Assembly (NCBI GenBank): GCA_030686995.1
Contig: CM060707.1
Location: forward strand, 87,158,472-87,222,471
Reading direction: 5' to 3'
DNA from: Artemisia argyi
Lineage: Eukaryota > Streptophyta > Magnoliopsida > Asterales > Asteraceae
DNA: 64,000 bases
A program made the position numbers and the translations under genes. The stretch's first letter is position 1; each line of letters begins with the position of its first letter. Under the pieces are notes generated by a model. It searched no databases, was not told where the DNA came from, and saw only the letters and a program-made list of their open reading frames with translations. Below are positions 11,261-21,855 of this stretch, in pieces.

Positions 11261-13640
11261 CGTACCATGCCCTGGGTGCTTGTTTTAGGCTGTAGAGTGT
11301 TTTCTTCAAACGGTAGACATGATTAGGCCGCTCAGGGTTTACGAATCCTTCAGGATGTGTAACGTAAACTACTTCTTTCAAATCACCATTCAAGAAGGTA
11401 GTCTTAACATCCATTTGGTAGACTATCATGTTACTACTATCAGCATTGGCGAGAAAGATTCTAATGGCCTCAATACGAGCAACCGATGCAAATGATTCTT
11501 CTAAGTCAATTCCCTCTTGTTGACTATATCCTTTAGCAACTAACTGTGCCTTGTTTTTTAAAACATCACCATGCTCATCAAGTTTTACTTTGAAGATCCA
11601 CTTAAGATCTATAACCATTGTACATTCTGGATGAGGTACTAATTCCCATACGTCAAGACAATCAAACTCATGGATTTCTTCTTGCATTGCCATGAACCAG
11701 TAGTATTTATACAAAGCATCTTCGAAATCTTTGGGTTCGGCTTTGGATAGTACAGAGTTAAAGAAGCACCATAAGGCATTGGTGGAAAGTTGCTTTCAAG
11801 TAGAAACTGGTTAAGAAGGATTCCCAATGTTGTTGTCGATAGGGTGATCGTTGGTCCATTATCTGAAATGGTCGGGTGGTTGAGGGTAGTGAACTGATGT
11901 TTCCGTGTTAGAATCTCGTGAGGGAGTTGCATCAGTAGAGGATTCAGGAGCAAAGATGTTTTCAAATGGCACATCATCTGGTGGAGCATAAGGATTTACT
12001 TCAAAAAAATTATCAACTACAGTTCCAAGAAGTATAGACGAACTTTGAACGTTTGATGTGGTTTGTGAATTGCTGGTAGATGGCGCATCTTGACCAATGG
12101 AGATTGAGGCAAATGGACCATTTGTATCTTTTGGGGCATTAGCAACATCAGTAAGAGGATCAGCAACATGCGGTTCTGGGGCGTGAGGCTGCTGTGACTC
12201 AAAGTATTCATCAAACATAGGATCAAACAACTTCTTCAATTCGTCGCTTGTGGGAGGTACATAAGGAATAGCAGGAGTGGGATTCTGTACAAGGCCTGAA
12301 CTGCATCCAGGAGACAAAGAATTAGGTGTTGGTCCAGAACTGGCGTGTCCTGAAACCGTATGCTCAGTCAGCTCATCAAACGTGACATGGATAGTTTCCA
12401 TGATTTGTCGGGTTCTTTTGTTGTAGATTCGGTATCCCTTTCGATCTGGTGCATATCCAACAAATAATCTAATGTCTGCCTTAGCCCTAAGTTTACCCAA
12501 GTCTTCAATATCATTTGTTGGATAACACAGTGCACCAAACACACGAAGAAATGAGAGATCAGGTTTTCTAAGATGTTCTAGCTCATATGGTGTTTTGTTA
12601 TGGAGAGGATTTATCAATGAACGATTTTGGGTGTAGCAAGCAGTAGCAATAGCTTCAGCCCAAAGAAACATTGGAGTTTTAGAAAAGATCAGCATCATTC
12701 GAGCAGCTTCAACAAGGGTACGGTTTTGTCTTTCAACAACTCCATTTTGCTGCGGCGTGTGTGGAACACTCTTTTGGTGACTGATGCCAACACTTTCATA
12801 AAATAGAGTAAGTTGTTTATTAGCAAACTATGTTCCATTGTCTGTGCAAATGATTCTGACAGTTTTGTTGAGTCTAACTTGCAGTTGCTTGATAAGTTTT
12901 ATGATGATCTCCGGAGTCTCATCCTTGGATCTCAAGAACTTCACCCATGTAAATCGAGAGTAATTGTCAACAATTACTAGAACATATCTTTTACCATTAA
13001 TGCTCTGTACTCTTATTGGACTGCACAGATCCATGTGAAGGGTGTGTAGAACTTCCATAATGGTGTTGGATGTTTTAGGTTTGTGAGTGTGTTTCTTGCT
13101 TTTTCCTAGCTGACAAGCCGAAAAAAGATGATCCTTTTCATACTTCAGCCTGGGCATTCCTCGAACAACATCCTTACGAGTAAGCTCATTGATGGTACCA
13201 AAGTTTAAGTGATTCAAACGACGATGCCATAGCTATGATTTCTTCTTAGAGGCATTAGATAGCAAGTAAATGGGAGAGGACTGCATCATGTCTTCTATAG
13301 AGATGGTGTAAAGGTTTGTGCCACGACTGCCTTTTAGAAGATCAATTCCATCCAATTCTTTAACAAAGCATGAATGTTTTCTGAAAGAAACTTCGAGATC
13401 TGAATCACAAAATTGACCAACAGAGAATAGATTGTGTCCAAGTCCTTCCACATAGTAAACTCTAGAAATCATGCTGTCACCAAAATAAGTAATCTCCATA
13501 ACCCATAATCACCCCAAAGTGGTCGTTCCCGAAGTGAGTTTCTTTCCAGTGGGTCTCCATTGATAACCTACATTGGTAAAGACCTTTCCAGTGGGTCTCA
13601 ATTGATAGCCAACAGAGGTGAATATCTTACCTGTTGCTTT
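11261..13640 (-). pseudogene. Copia D: pre-integrase, integrase and RT N-terminal half
   Basis: One minus-strand frame covers this stretch with only in-frame stops. In order it shows the protease-distal linker (EGLGHNLFSVGQFC), the GAG-pre-integrase zinc site (LWHRRLNHLNF and CQLGKSK, in which one expected Cys has become Ser: FSACQLG), and the integrase core D (HMDLCSP), D (CTDNGT) and E (VVERQNRT). A linker follows, then RT from DVWELVPHP to KQAPRAWY, where element B interrupts it. Stops lie at 13233 (TAG at the Trp of WLWHRR), at 12828 just after TDNGT, and at three sites between 11715 and 11861. The protease DSG motif is missing between gag and the pre-integrase domain, apparently deleted near 13500. 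Confidence 0.88.
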
Positions 13641-15568
13641 CTAAACATGTTTATTATGCTTGTTTTTCCTGATAGTTATTACTGGGCATTGCTTAGAGGA
13701 CCTCAAAAATGACAAAACACATTCATCATGATTACCAAAAATTAAACAGTTATTACATGTCTTACAAGTAGCATCAGAAGTCGAATTAATTACAGTACGC
13801 TTATAGCTAATACTAGAATCAACACAATTCATTTCATTCAAACAAAACTTATTGTTCCTAAGGTGGTCTTCTACTTTCTTCCCATGAGCACTCTTAGCCG
13901 GCGAAGTCCTATCATTCTTTGTATTGCAACTAGGCTTTGACCCACTAGCTTTAGTGTCACTGTTTACTCCTATAGAAGTAATGGTGGGAACATTAGTTTG
14001 TTTATCATCTATTTGATTCACTGGTTTTGATGTGCTAGGTCCAGTTGTCCTCAGAGTTACATCAAAGGTAACATCTTTGTTCTTGTTCAAATGAGATGAT
14101 GCAGTGAGTCTATCATGCTTGTTGTCAATATTAGGACATGTATCCATGGCATATTCTATGAGTTCCAGAGATTGTTTAGTGAGGAAATAGGCATCTAGAA
14201 TTAAACTATCTTGTGGTTTCACTATCCTATCCTCTTCTACTGTCTTACGAAGCATGTCAAGAATATCCTTAAGATGCAAAAGATAGTCATAGTGGGCAGA
14301 CTTATTGTTCCTAAGAGGAGGCGGGATATAAACAACATCGGCATCATATTTACGATCTACATAAACCTGTGAAACGTACATATCCCCACTTGTGGTGACT
14401 GGCATTTTACCTTTCACCTGAGTCTTTAGATTCTCAATTTCATTAAGCAAAGATGTTATTTTTTCATTGGTTTTCTCATGTGTGATCTTGATCGAATCAT
14501 ATAACTCTTTGTAATGTTTTTTGACTTTGGAATTTTCAGCTTGAAACCACTCATTATCGTGTTGTAATTTCTTAATGGTATCTTGATAGTAAAAATTCTA
14601 AGAATCTAAAGGCAACGACTTATTGGTGTCAGTCACATCACTCTTGTTAGACTTCAATTGGGCAATCTGGGCCCTCAATTTTTGAATTGTGTTAGTGTGA
14701 GCTTGAATTTTTTCATCACGTTTGGGTAATTCAAAATATGCATCAAATTCAGGAGCATCCGAGGATGTCTTGGCATTTGAGATTTTAACTCTTTCTTCTA
14801 AATGTTGATATTTTAATTTTAAGTTAAGGTTATCAACTTCTAGTTTAGGAAAATGCATAACCATGTTATCATGGTCATCATTTTGAATTTTTTCATGCAA
14901 ATTTAAATTCTCCCCCTCAAGCTCAACAACATGATTATGGAGAACATTCAATGCAATAGTCATCTCATGAAATTGACAAGCAGTTAATGCAGAATCAATA
15001 GCAGTATAAAAGACATCTTACGCAATACATTTAGCAATCAAATTTTCATTCGTGATGAGAACAATTTTCCTCGCCATTTCACTATATTGAAGATCTATTG
15101 CAATTTGTTTTCCCTCATTTTCCACATTTTTAAAAATTTCTTTCATCTCTTTCACTTCAGTTTCAAGGGTGTGTTTTAGGCCCTCAAAATTTTCTTTAAT
15201 AAGGTTAAAAAATGGGATAACTTCAGTTAAGTAACAATCTTTTGTTAGTTCAAATCCCCTTTCACCTTCAGTAATTCCCGTTGGTGTAATTCTCTTCTTA
15301 CATGTTTTTTCAAAGTCAGCGAACATTTGACAAAGAACGTAGATACTAATAAGAGTTTTACATTGTGTGAGAAGCGATAATTGAACTAGGTGCATGGGTG
15401 TATTGGGTGGATAGACTGTTGGGGTAGCAAACTTTTTAGGGGTTTTGGCCTTAAGTTCTTCAGCTATCATTTTTTCAATATCTAATGACCAAAATATATG
15501 CTCAGGTGTTAACTTAGCTTGGGGTGCAAAAACAATCAATCGATTTTCTTCATAGTAATCATGAGGTT
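13641..15568 (-). pseudogene. Copia D: gag C-terminal region
   Basis: This continues D's single frame upstream of pol. The segment at 13641-14450 contains a Cys-rich patch (CKTCNNCLIFGNHDEC) and the conserved stretch DSSISYKRTVIN. Segments at 14598-14963 and 15018-15539 are Leu/Lys/Glu-rich predicted coiled coils. The boundaries are single in-frame stops, not frameshifts. Such very long coiled-coil gag proteins are typical of a large Asteraceae Copia family. The frame is cut at 15568 by element F and resumes at 28903. The function is presumed particle assembly. Confidence 0.82.
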
Positions 15569-16058
15569 TGTTGAGACTTAAGACCTTGATAGATCTTTGA
15601 GCACTCGTGGATCGTTAGTTATGTTAATATAATCACTAACACACTAATAGATAATATCTGTAACTTGTATTTTAAAGCGGAAACAAACACAAGTTTTAAC
15701 AACTGAATACTAAGAACAATTGATCCTCTATGGATCTTTTCAATAATAATAATATTGTTTTCTAAAAACGTGTTTCAATACATAAACATGTGTTCCTTTT
15801 ATACACAAGGAACCCTAAACCGTTTTACAAGAAACGTATATTCTAAAAACTTCTAAAAGATATGCATTATCACTTCCTAAATAAACTCATGCATATCCTA
15901 ACTACATTACATAAACTACGGAATAACTATATCCGTAGGAACTAATAATGCTGAAACTAGACTTCAGCAGAAACACTCTGTCAGCAGAATCTGTCTCTTC
16001 AGCAGTATCCTTCACTAGTAACCATCAGTAGAATTCTTACTTAGCAGAATTCCCAACA
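15569..16058 (-). repeat. 3' LTR of element F
   Basis: 490 bp, TGTTGAGACT...CCCAACA on the plus strand, partner of 28406-28897. It contains an AAT microsatellite of different length in the two copies and repeated CAGCAGAA-type triplets near its end. Confidence 0.92.
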
Positions 16059-16070
16059 ATCCTCCCCTAA
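16059..16070 (-). other. Polypurine tract of element F
   Basis: In element sense TTAGGGGAGGAT directly precedes the TGTTGGG start of the 3' LTR. The same core AGGGGAGGATTGT recurs at 21856-21868. Confidence 0.85.
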
Positions 16071-16316
16071 TCTTGAATTTGACTTGGTTAAGTTCAAGAT
16101 TCTTGATAGATCTTTAAAATTACATACCAAGAGGATTGAAGTCGAACATCATCAGCAAAGAATCACCATCAGCAGGATCTCTATGATCAGCACATACTTG
16201 AAAACTCCATTCTTTGCAGCAACAAATGACCAAATGTCCATAAAAACTTATTAGTTTCATACTATTCTCATCACATCCAGGTGTGTGAACTCCTGTGAGA
16301 GGTGAATCATTGAAAA

Positions 16317-16790
16317 TAATGGATTTGATGTCTCTTTACCAATAGCCATCACTACTGGAGTAGCCAAATGTTTCAGTTCGAAAACTATGGTACACTGATG
16401 ACCATATGATTTTTAGCAAATCATCAGCTGTAAACGGATTTGAGTTTTCTTTACCCGTAGCCGTTTGCTCAGGACTAGTCAATTATTTGGTTGAGTTTAC
16501 TCACCTTGGTCAATTGAATACCAAATATGGTTTTCCACGGCCTTTACCACAAGCCATATACTTGTGGGCTAGCCAATTATTGGGAATCCATAAAGGAAAA
16601 ATCCATGGTCAATTGACAACCATTCAACTCTCAGCTGTTAAGCATGGGTGAGTTGAGTACCCAATAGTTTTTAGCAAACTATTACAGCTATCAACAGATT
16701 TGATATATCTTTACCAAAGCTGTACCCTTTGGACTAGCCAACTTTTTGATGGAATAGTCAACATCAGGTAAGTTGATAACCAGAGAAGGT
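16317..16790. repeat. Diverged tandem repeats in F 3' UTR
   Basis: Four related blocks start near 16321, 16437, 16538 and 16697. Each follows the pattern GATTTGA, CTTTACC, AGCC, then GG[AG]CTAG[CT]CAA, and is trailed by GTTGAGTACC-like sequence. The spacing is uneven (about 100 to 160 bp). The stretch from 16071 to 17076 has no supported ORF. Confidence 0.6.
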
Positions 16791-16847
16791 GTGAAAATAA
16801 TCAACACCAAACCTGCATACAACATACACAATACTATACAAATCTGT

Positions 16848-16905
16848 TAGTTGTTGTTGTTGTTGTTTTTTTTTTTTTTTTTTTTTTTCTTTTTTTTTTT
16901 CTTTA
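16848..16905. repeat. GTT microsatellite and poly-T
   Basis: Several GTT units run into T-rich sequence broken by single C. In element sense this is AAC repeats and poly-A in the 3' UTR. Confidence 0.85.
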
Positions 16906-17076
16906 TTTTTAAATATATAACTAAATACCATACCAACTTAGTCCAAATAGGTTTCAATTCGAACACCGTACTTAGTTTCCAATTCCTGCTTAACCAAAAT
17001 ACTCCTCTTGATGGCTCTAATCAACTATTCAGCCATATGCATATCATTCCCAATCATATACAAAGGAACAGTAAGT

Positions 17077-17559
17077 TTAACATCCAGCAATTGGTTCATA
17101 ACTCCTATTGTGATTGGATATGTCACATCTGCCCAGCAATAAGGACTTGCCAGTAGTAGTGATGATCATATGAACATCAGGTAGAGGAAAGTATTTCCAA
17201 GTATCAACAATCCAATTCCTCTGTCCTTTCCACACATGAAAGCCAGCACTAGTAAAAAGATGAGAATCACAAAGAACTTGTAAATCTCCCAGCAGAAACA
17301 TACCAATCCCTTCAGGTTGATGAGTTTGATAATAAGTTACAACCCAGCCATAGAGAGAAATAATATCTTGCCTATCCACCATATGTAAAATTTGGCTTAG
17401 AAAAGTAAACTCTTTGGTGGAACCATCCTATCTGTGAAGGACTTTGACTTGTCCTTGACCAGTTAGAGAGTCAACAAGTTCCCATTTGACAACTTTCTCC
17501 CAAACAACAGGATTGTCATCATCAGAATCAAAGTCAATAAAAGAACTATCCTTAGGTGA
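17077..17559 (-). pseudogene. C-terminal domain of the F accessory protein, behind stops
   Basis: The frame of the 979-codon ORF continues past its TAA at 17560-17562 and remains protein-like to the stop at 17077. It shows an acidic lead-in (FIDFDSDDDNPVVWEKVV), a second in-frame stop (TAG, 17428-17430), then a globular-looking stretch with HMVDRQDIISLYGWVV and GMFLLGDLQVLCDS. I recognise the same domain order (VxWK..., then the D-L-x-x-L-Y segment) from Asteraceae Copia accessory proteins, so the ancestral protein probably extended to about here. Function is unknown. Confidence 0.7.
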
Positions 17560-20499
17560 TTATCCCTTAGAAGCCTTTCTCTTCTTAGCAACAGTCTTCC
17601 TCCTAGTACCTGGGGTAGCAGGAGTAACAAGTGGAGGATCAGTGGGAACTGGTTTTGAAGCATCAAGAGATACACTCTTTGGATTTTCAGAAGGAATGGA
17701 TGCTGAAGCTTTAGGAACATCTGCTGAATCATCATGAGAGACATCCTTTTGATCTTCAGTAGATTCAAGGTGAGAAGCTTCAGTGGAAAGAGACTCTGGA
17801 ACAACATCTGAAGGTTCAGAAGGCTCCATATGAGTATCAGCTGCAATATCAGGAGATGATGAAGGACCAACATCAGTAGATTCATCCACCTGAGTTAACA
17901 CTGAAGGTGAGTGAATTTTATCTTGAGCACCAAATGAAGACTCAGTGGATTCTGTGTGCTGATCAGCAGAATCATCAAGCCTGATCCTCTTAGCAACAGG
18001 CCTATCCATAAGTCTGCCACGCTTTTCTAATACATCTAGGACATTGATACCAGAGGAATGAAGATTAGAGATGATCTTGTCATAATAGTAAGTAAGCTGA
18101 GTGTCTGAAAAGCCCCAAACTTTCTTCTGAGTCCATCCTGACCCAAACATAGAACACCCTTGATTCTTGACAAAATTCCTCATATACTTTTTAATCTCTC
18201 CTTTTGTCCATGGTCTGTCCCTTAGCTCTTTAGCTTTCCTCTCTTCCTCTTCTTGTCTCTGTAACTTAACTCTTTCAACCATCATCTTGGCAAAGTCAGT
18301 CTCATGATAATCAACTCCAAGTACAGATTTTTCTAAATCAGGCTTAGTAGAGACTTGGGAAGCCAAATTTACCCATTGCTCAGCAGATAACCTCTTAGTA
18401 ATTTCATCTAACTCCTTTTTCCTTTCAGCAGGTAGTGTATGACTGAGTGAAGGACCCATTGCATCTAAATTAGCTTGTATCTTTCTAGCAAGATCCTCGG
18501 AAGCTTTCATATCCAATTCCCTCTTAGTCTTTGCAGCCTCTACTTTTGCTTCCTCTTTAGCTTGCAATTGTGCTACAAGTATTTCACTAAGCTTTTCATT
18601 AGCAAGTTCCTGTTTAGTTTTCTCTCTAGAAGGAATGTCTTGTACATCCACAACAGACTTTCCTTTATCTTGTTGAGTTAGAATAGCTTCAGGAGGAACA
18701 AAAGACTGAGTAGAAGTATCCACTACTGGAGAACCATCAGCATGTAAATCTGCTGATTCATCACCAGGATCTTCCTTTGGCATTGGATCAGCTGATGTTG
18801 CCTTGTCAGATGAATCCATATATTCCTTTCTAGCAACAAAGAATGTATCTGCTGATTGAGAAGCATCAGCAGTGGTCATGTCAACAGGAATATTACTTGG
18901 TGGTTCATTCTCCTGAAGATTAGCATCAGCATTTGGTAGAAGAGTATCATCATCACCAATCACTTTAGAAGATTCAGCAGCTTTCTTGGCCAAGTACTGT
19001 CTTCTACTTCTTCTGCTGAAATGAAGTGTTGGTTTAGATTGTGGAACTTCAGCAACTTTGGGAGAAGAAGCATGTGTCTGTCTAGCTACTTCAGCCAAAA
19101 TTTTAAGGGAGTCCAAATTACCTTCCTTAGACACTTCATCCGCATCAATTACTACTTTTCTTTTCTTCTGCTGAGTAAGTTGTGCCTCGAAATCCTGAAC
19201 CTTGCTTTTCAGCATCTCAATCTCACTACCAAAAGTAGACTTGGTATCATCAAGCTCCTTTTGAAGAGCATCAGTCTTTCTAATATACCTGCAAAGCAAA
19301 TCATGTATAGAAGTGAGAGTAACATGGTCCTCTGCTCCACCAACAGATTGCTCAGTGGTAAAAGGAGCTTCATTGAACCTAGCAGGAGAAACAGACATAT
19401 GTACAACATTAGGAGAGCCTTCATCAACTGGCTCTCTCACAGGACTAGGTGTAGGTAATCTAGTAATCTCAGGCTCAAGAGGAGTAGGTACCTGTGTACC
19501 AAGAGACTGAATTGTCTCTTCAACCTCAGGAGTTAGCTCAACAGGAGCAACCTGAGATGGTGAAGGAACAGGACTAGGTGACATAGGTAAAGGGGAAGGT
19601 GGAGGTTGGTCAGGAGAAACAGGTAATGGTTCAGCAGTTGTAGCTGGCTCTCCCTCATTTACCACTGAAGGGTTACCATCAGCAGCAACACCAGAAGATG
19701 ATGGATTACCATCATCAGCAGCATTTGAAGAGGGCAAATTGCCAGCAGCATCACCCTCAACCACATCATCATTGCCTTGTGGCAACATAGCAGCTAACAG
19801 AGGGCGATGTTCCCCATTATAGTCAGTTTTCATTGAGGCAAACGACTTAGAACCAAGACTCTTAATGGGCACATGAATCTTGTCTTCAGTGGTTATGTCT
19901 AAAATTATTTGTAAAAACCCAGGGTACATTAAAAACTTATGATTTTGTTTCTCAACATTTTCTAGCATATTAGCAAAAATAAACTTTGAGAAATTAAAAG
20001 TTAACCCTTTAGAGAGACAGACAATACCACAACCCAAATGGGCAGAGAACTGGTCCCATCCACCACACTTATTGCTGATACATTGAAGCAACAAATGCAC
20101 CAAATACCTCCACTTGGGGCAGAACTGATTCTTCAGCCACTTAGTCGTGTCAGTGCTTTGATAACCAGCTTCCCTCAACCCAGCAAGTATCTCTTCAGTA
20201 TTGGAGTGATAAACATCATTCTCATCATCCAACTGAAGCTTTGTCCTGATCAAACTTTCAGTCACCACATACTCATTACCATCAATCTCAGCCACGATCT
20301 TTGTGTCAGATCTCTTCTTAGCAGATGCCCAAAACTGCTTCACCATAGATTCATATATCACATTAGGAGAATGTGTTAAGGCATAATGAATCTTTGAACG
20401 CTGTAGAAACTCCACCATTGAATCAAACTCTTCATGACCCTTAGCCTTTTTCAATATAGCAAACTTGTTATGATCTTGCTTCAATTCAAGTCGAGCCAT
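17560..20499 (-). CDS. Accessory ORF of Copia F, 979 aa
   Basis: This is an open minus-strand frame in the same sense as pol, downstream of RNase H. Residues 1-230 form a conserved-looking globular domain (HEEFDSMVEFLQRSKIHYAL, VKQFWASA, WRYLVHLLLQCIS, FNFSKFIFANML, KFLMYPGFLQIIL). Residues 235-400 are Pro/Ser/Glu-rich. A coiled coil spans about 403-446 (LQKELDDTKSTFGSEIEML) and a second charged helical stretch about 640-680. The tail is basic (RRKTVAKKRKASKG) and could be a nuclear signal. No transmembrane segment or envelope-like signal peptide is visible. Relatives in Asteraceae are sometimes labelled longin-like, which I consider unsupported. It starts at the first Met after a TATA-like TTTAAA, suggesting its own promoter. 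The true product probably continued into 17077-17559. Confidence 0.8.
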   Translation of the reverse strand: MARLELKQDHNKFAILKKAKGHEEFDSMVEFLQRSKIHYALTHSPNVIYESMVKQFWASAKKRSDTKIVAEIDGNEYVVTESLIRTKLQLDDENDVYHSNTEEILAGLREAGYQSTDTTKWLKNQFCPKWRYLVHLLLQCISNKCGGWDQFSAHLGCGIVCLSKGLTFNFSKFIFANMLENVEKQNHKFLMYPGFLQIILDITTEDKIHVPIKSLGSKSFASMKTDYNGEHRPLLAAMLPQGNDDVVEGDAAGNLPSSNAADDGNPSSSGVAADGNPSVVNEGEPATTAEPLPVSPDQPPPSPLPMSPSPVPSPSQVAPVELTPEVEETIQSLGTQVPTPLEPEITRLPTPSPVREPVDEGSPNVVHMSVSPARFNEAPFTTEQSVGGAEDHVTLTSIHDLLCRYIRKTDALQKELDDTKSTFGSEIEMLKSKVQDFEAQLTQQKKRKVVIDADEVSKEGNLDSLKILAEVARQTHASSPKVAEVPQSKPTLHFSRRSRRQYLAKKAAESSKVIGDDDTLLPNADANLQENEPPSNIPVDMTTADASQSADTFFVARKEYMDSSDKATSADPMPKEDPGDESADLHADGSPVVDTSTQSFVPPEAILTQQDKGKSVVDVQDIPSREKTKQELANEKLSEILVAQLQAKEEAKVEAAKTKRELDMKASEDLARKIQANLDAMGPSLSHTLPAERKKELDEITKRLSAEQWVNLASQVSTKPDLEKSVLGVDYHETDFAKMMVERVKLQRQEEEERKAKELRDRPWTKGEIKKYMRNFVKNQGCSMFGSGWTQKKVWGFSDTQLTYYYDKIISNLHSSGINVLDVLEKRGRLMDRPVAKRIRLDDSADQHTESTESSFGAQDKIHSPSVLTQVDESTDVGPSSSPDIAADTHMEPSEPSDVVPESLSTEASHLESTEDQKDVSHDDSADVPKASASIPSENPKSVSLDASKPVPTDPPLVTPATPGTRRKTVAKKRKASKG

Positions 20500-20942
20500 T
20501 TGAATTATTTTATGAGAGACGGTTATGAATTATAAAAAGAATGATGGGTTTAAATGGAGTGATGGGAGAATAATTTAGTTTAGGAAAAGATATGCAAAGT
20601 AGGTTATATTTGGAAGTTCCCCAATCGTGGTCAAAATTATCGGAACAAACTATTGACCAAGTCTGACGTGTAAAGCGGATCCTTCCAATTTCAAAATTAC
20701 CCTTCAACAGAAATGAAAGTCAATCTACTGATGGATAGTCAATCAGCAGAAACCAAGCAAGAGTAAAAATATCTTCGGTGAATATCTTGATTTTTACTGT
20801 GCCACCCAACTCGCATTAATGATCATAAAGCCTAGACTTTGCCTATTTAATAACCCCCAAATCACACTTCTCAGATATCAAATTAACCCCAAATCATTTC
20901 AAAACCCTAATTTCATAATTAACCCCAATTCATCATCAAATA
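20500..20942. promoter_or_regulatory. Candidate divergent promoter inside Copia F
   Basis: This 443-bp gap separates the minus-strand 979-codon ORF from the plus-strand ORF at 20943, head to head. A TATA-like TATTTAATA (20844-20852) precedes the plus ORF by about 90 bp. TTTAAA (20549-20554) precedes the minus ORF by 50 bp. Between them lie four W-box hexamers: TTGACC at 20653-20658 (+) and 20629-20634 (-), and TTGACT at 20718-20723 (-) and 20737-20742 (-). A TGACGTG bZIP-type site lies at 20664-20670. Under equal base use about 0.3 such W-boxes would be expected in the central 290 bp. Promoter activity and WRKY control are inference. Confidence 0.55.
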
Positions 20943-21376
20943 ATGTCTTCCAAACCCGAAATTATTGACCTAACCTCCTCATCTTCTTCCTTTTCATCAT
21001 CAGAGGATCTCCCACCATATCCATCTGAATTAGATGATTCAGATTATGCTCGAGAGTTGGAAAGCCAATGGAATGCTTTGGAGAAGGGGAACCAAGTAAT
21101 GCCCCCGTTCTTGCTGAGAGACAATATGTCTCTCCCTTCATCTTTACTTCTGATGAAGACTCTTCAGAGGATGAAGACGAAGATCCATTATTTGTTCCTC
21201 CTTCCACACTAGAGAGACCCCAACCAAGACCTAGGAAGAGAAATCCATCTCTTCCAACATCACGGGGTGTGGTGTTGGGTCTTCCTGCTCCAGGATCTGG
21301 TTCATCTTACCATGGATGCAGGGGAAAGGGCAAGAAGGCAGAGGTGGTGGGTAAACAGAAAGGGAAAATGGAGTAG
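20943..21376 (+). CDS. Antisense accessory ORF pair of Copia F with SIM-like N-terminus
   Basis: The plus-strand ORF at 20943-21212 starts MSSKPEIIDLTSSSSSFS. IIDLT followed by Ser and acidic residues matches the canonical SUMO-interaction motif form, as in PIAS and RNF4 proteins. It continues acidic (ELDDSDYARELESQWNALEK). An overlapping frame at 21068-21376 carries FIFTSDEDSSEDEDEDP, then a Pro/Arg/Lys-rich basic tail (RPQPRPRKRNPS, GKGKKAEVVGKQKGKME). The two look like halves of one acidic-then-basic protein split by a one-base difference near the C run at about 21101-21106. It lies antisense to the element, between RNase H and the 979-codon ORF, with a TATA-like box, A at -3 of the ATG, and a 3' UTR-like tail. 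It may be a captured host gene fragment or an element accessory gene. Confidence 0.5.
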
Positions 21377-21855
21377 GTGATGATGGGATGTTGCCAAGGA
21401 CCAAAGATATAAAACTCGGTTCTTGAGCATCTTCATCGTCGTTTTCATCAATCCATCCTTCCTTTTTCAGCTTCAACTTCTTCATCATACTGGTTATGCA
21501 TCAATCAGCTTTTGTAATAGATGATAGGAGCTTGAATAATTAGCATAGACTTGTATAGGGTTGAATCTTGTAATTCCATTTGAAGTTGTTTGTCAGTTGT
21601 AATTTGTTCTTAGAATGAATGAAAAATCATTTGCTAATTTTGATCTCTTTATTTCTTTTATCAGTAGAAATCAATCTCAGCATCCATTATACTTCAGAAG
21701 AAACAAATCTCAGCAACAACTTATAATGTCTTGGTGGGCATCCTGCAAAATAGACACAGACTAGCAAACAAACCAAACAAACTTACAATACATTTGTTGG
21801 TTAGTGTTAGCTAAACAATAATATACACAAAATATACATAAATTATACAAAGTTT
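21377..21855 (+). other. 3' UTR-like sequence of the antisense unit, then nothing recognised
   Basis: After the antisense stop the plus strand turns T-rich and shows TTTGTAAT, TTGTAATTTG and GAATGAATGAAAAAT near 21510-21630, resembling plant far- and near-upstream polyadenylation elements. The unit would therefore end before the RNase H frame (stop at 21917). From about 21650 to 21855 I see nothing specific. Confidence 0.35.

Noticed and set aside
16851..17156. Plus-strand ORF starting with poly-Phe
   Set aside because: Created by a poly-T run and antisense to the better-supported accessory C-terminal domain.
17560..20499. Envelope protein or longin-domain protein
   Set aside because: No signal peptide, transmembrane segment or longin pattern is visible, so I left the function open.
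20943..21376. Independent host gene at this locus
   Set aside because: Possible as a captured fragment, but it lies between the pol and 3' LTR of Copia F and is bounded by element sequence, so it is treated as part of the element.
21231..21488. Minus-strand ORF beginning MMKKLKLKKEGWIDENDDED
   Set aside because: Opposite the SIM-like ORF. It lacks a promoter-like upstream and fits the acidic/basic codon pattern of a shadow frame, though the choice of strand here is not beyond doubt.
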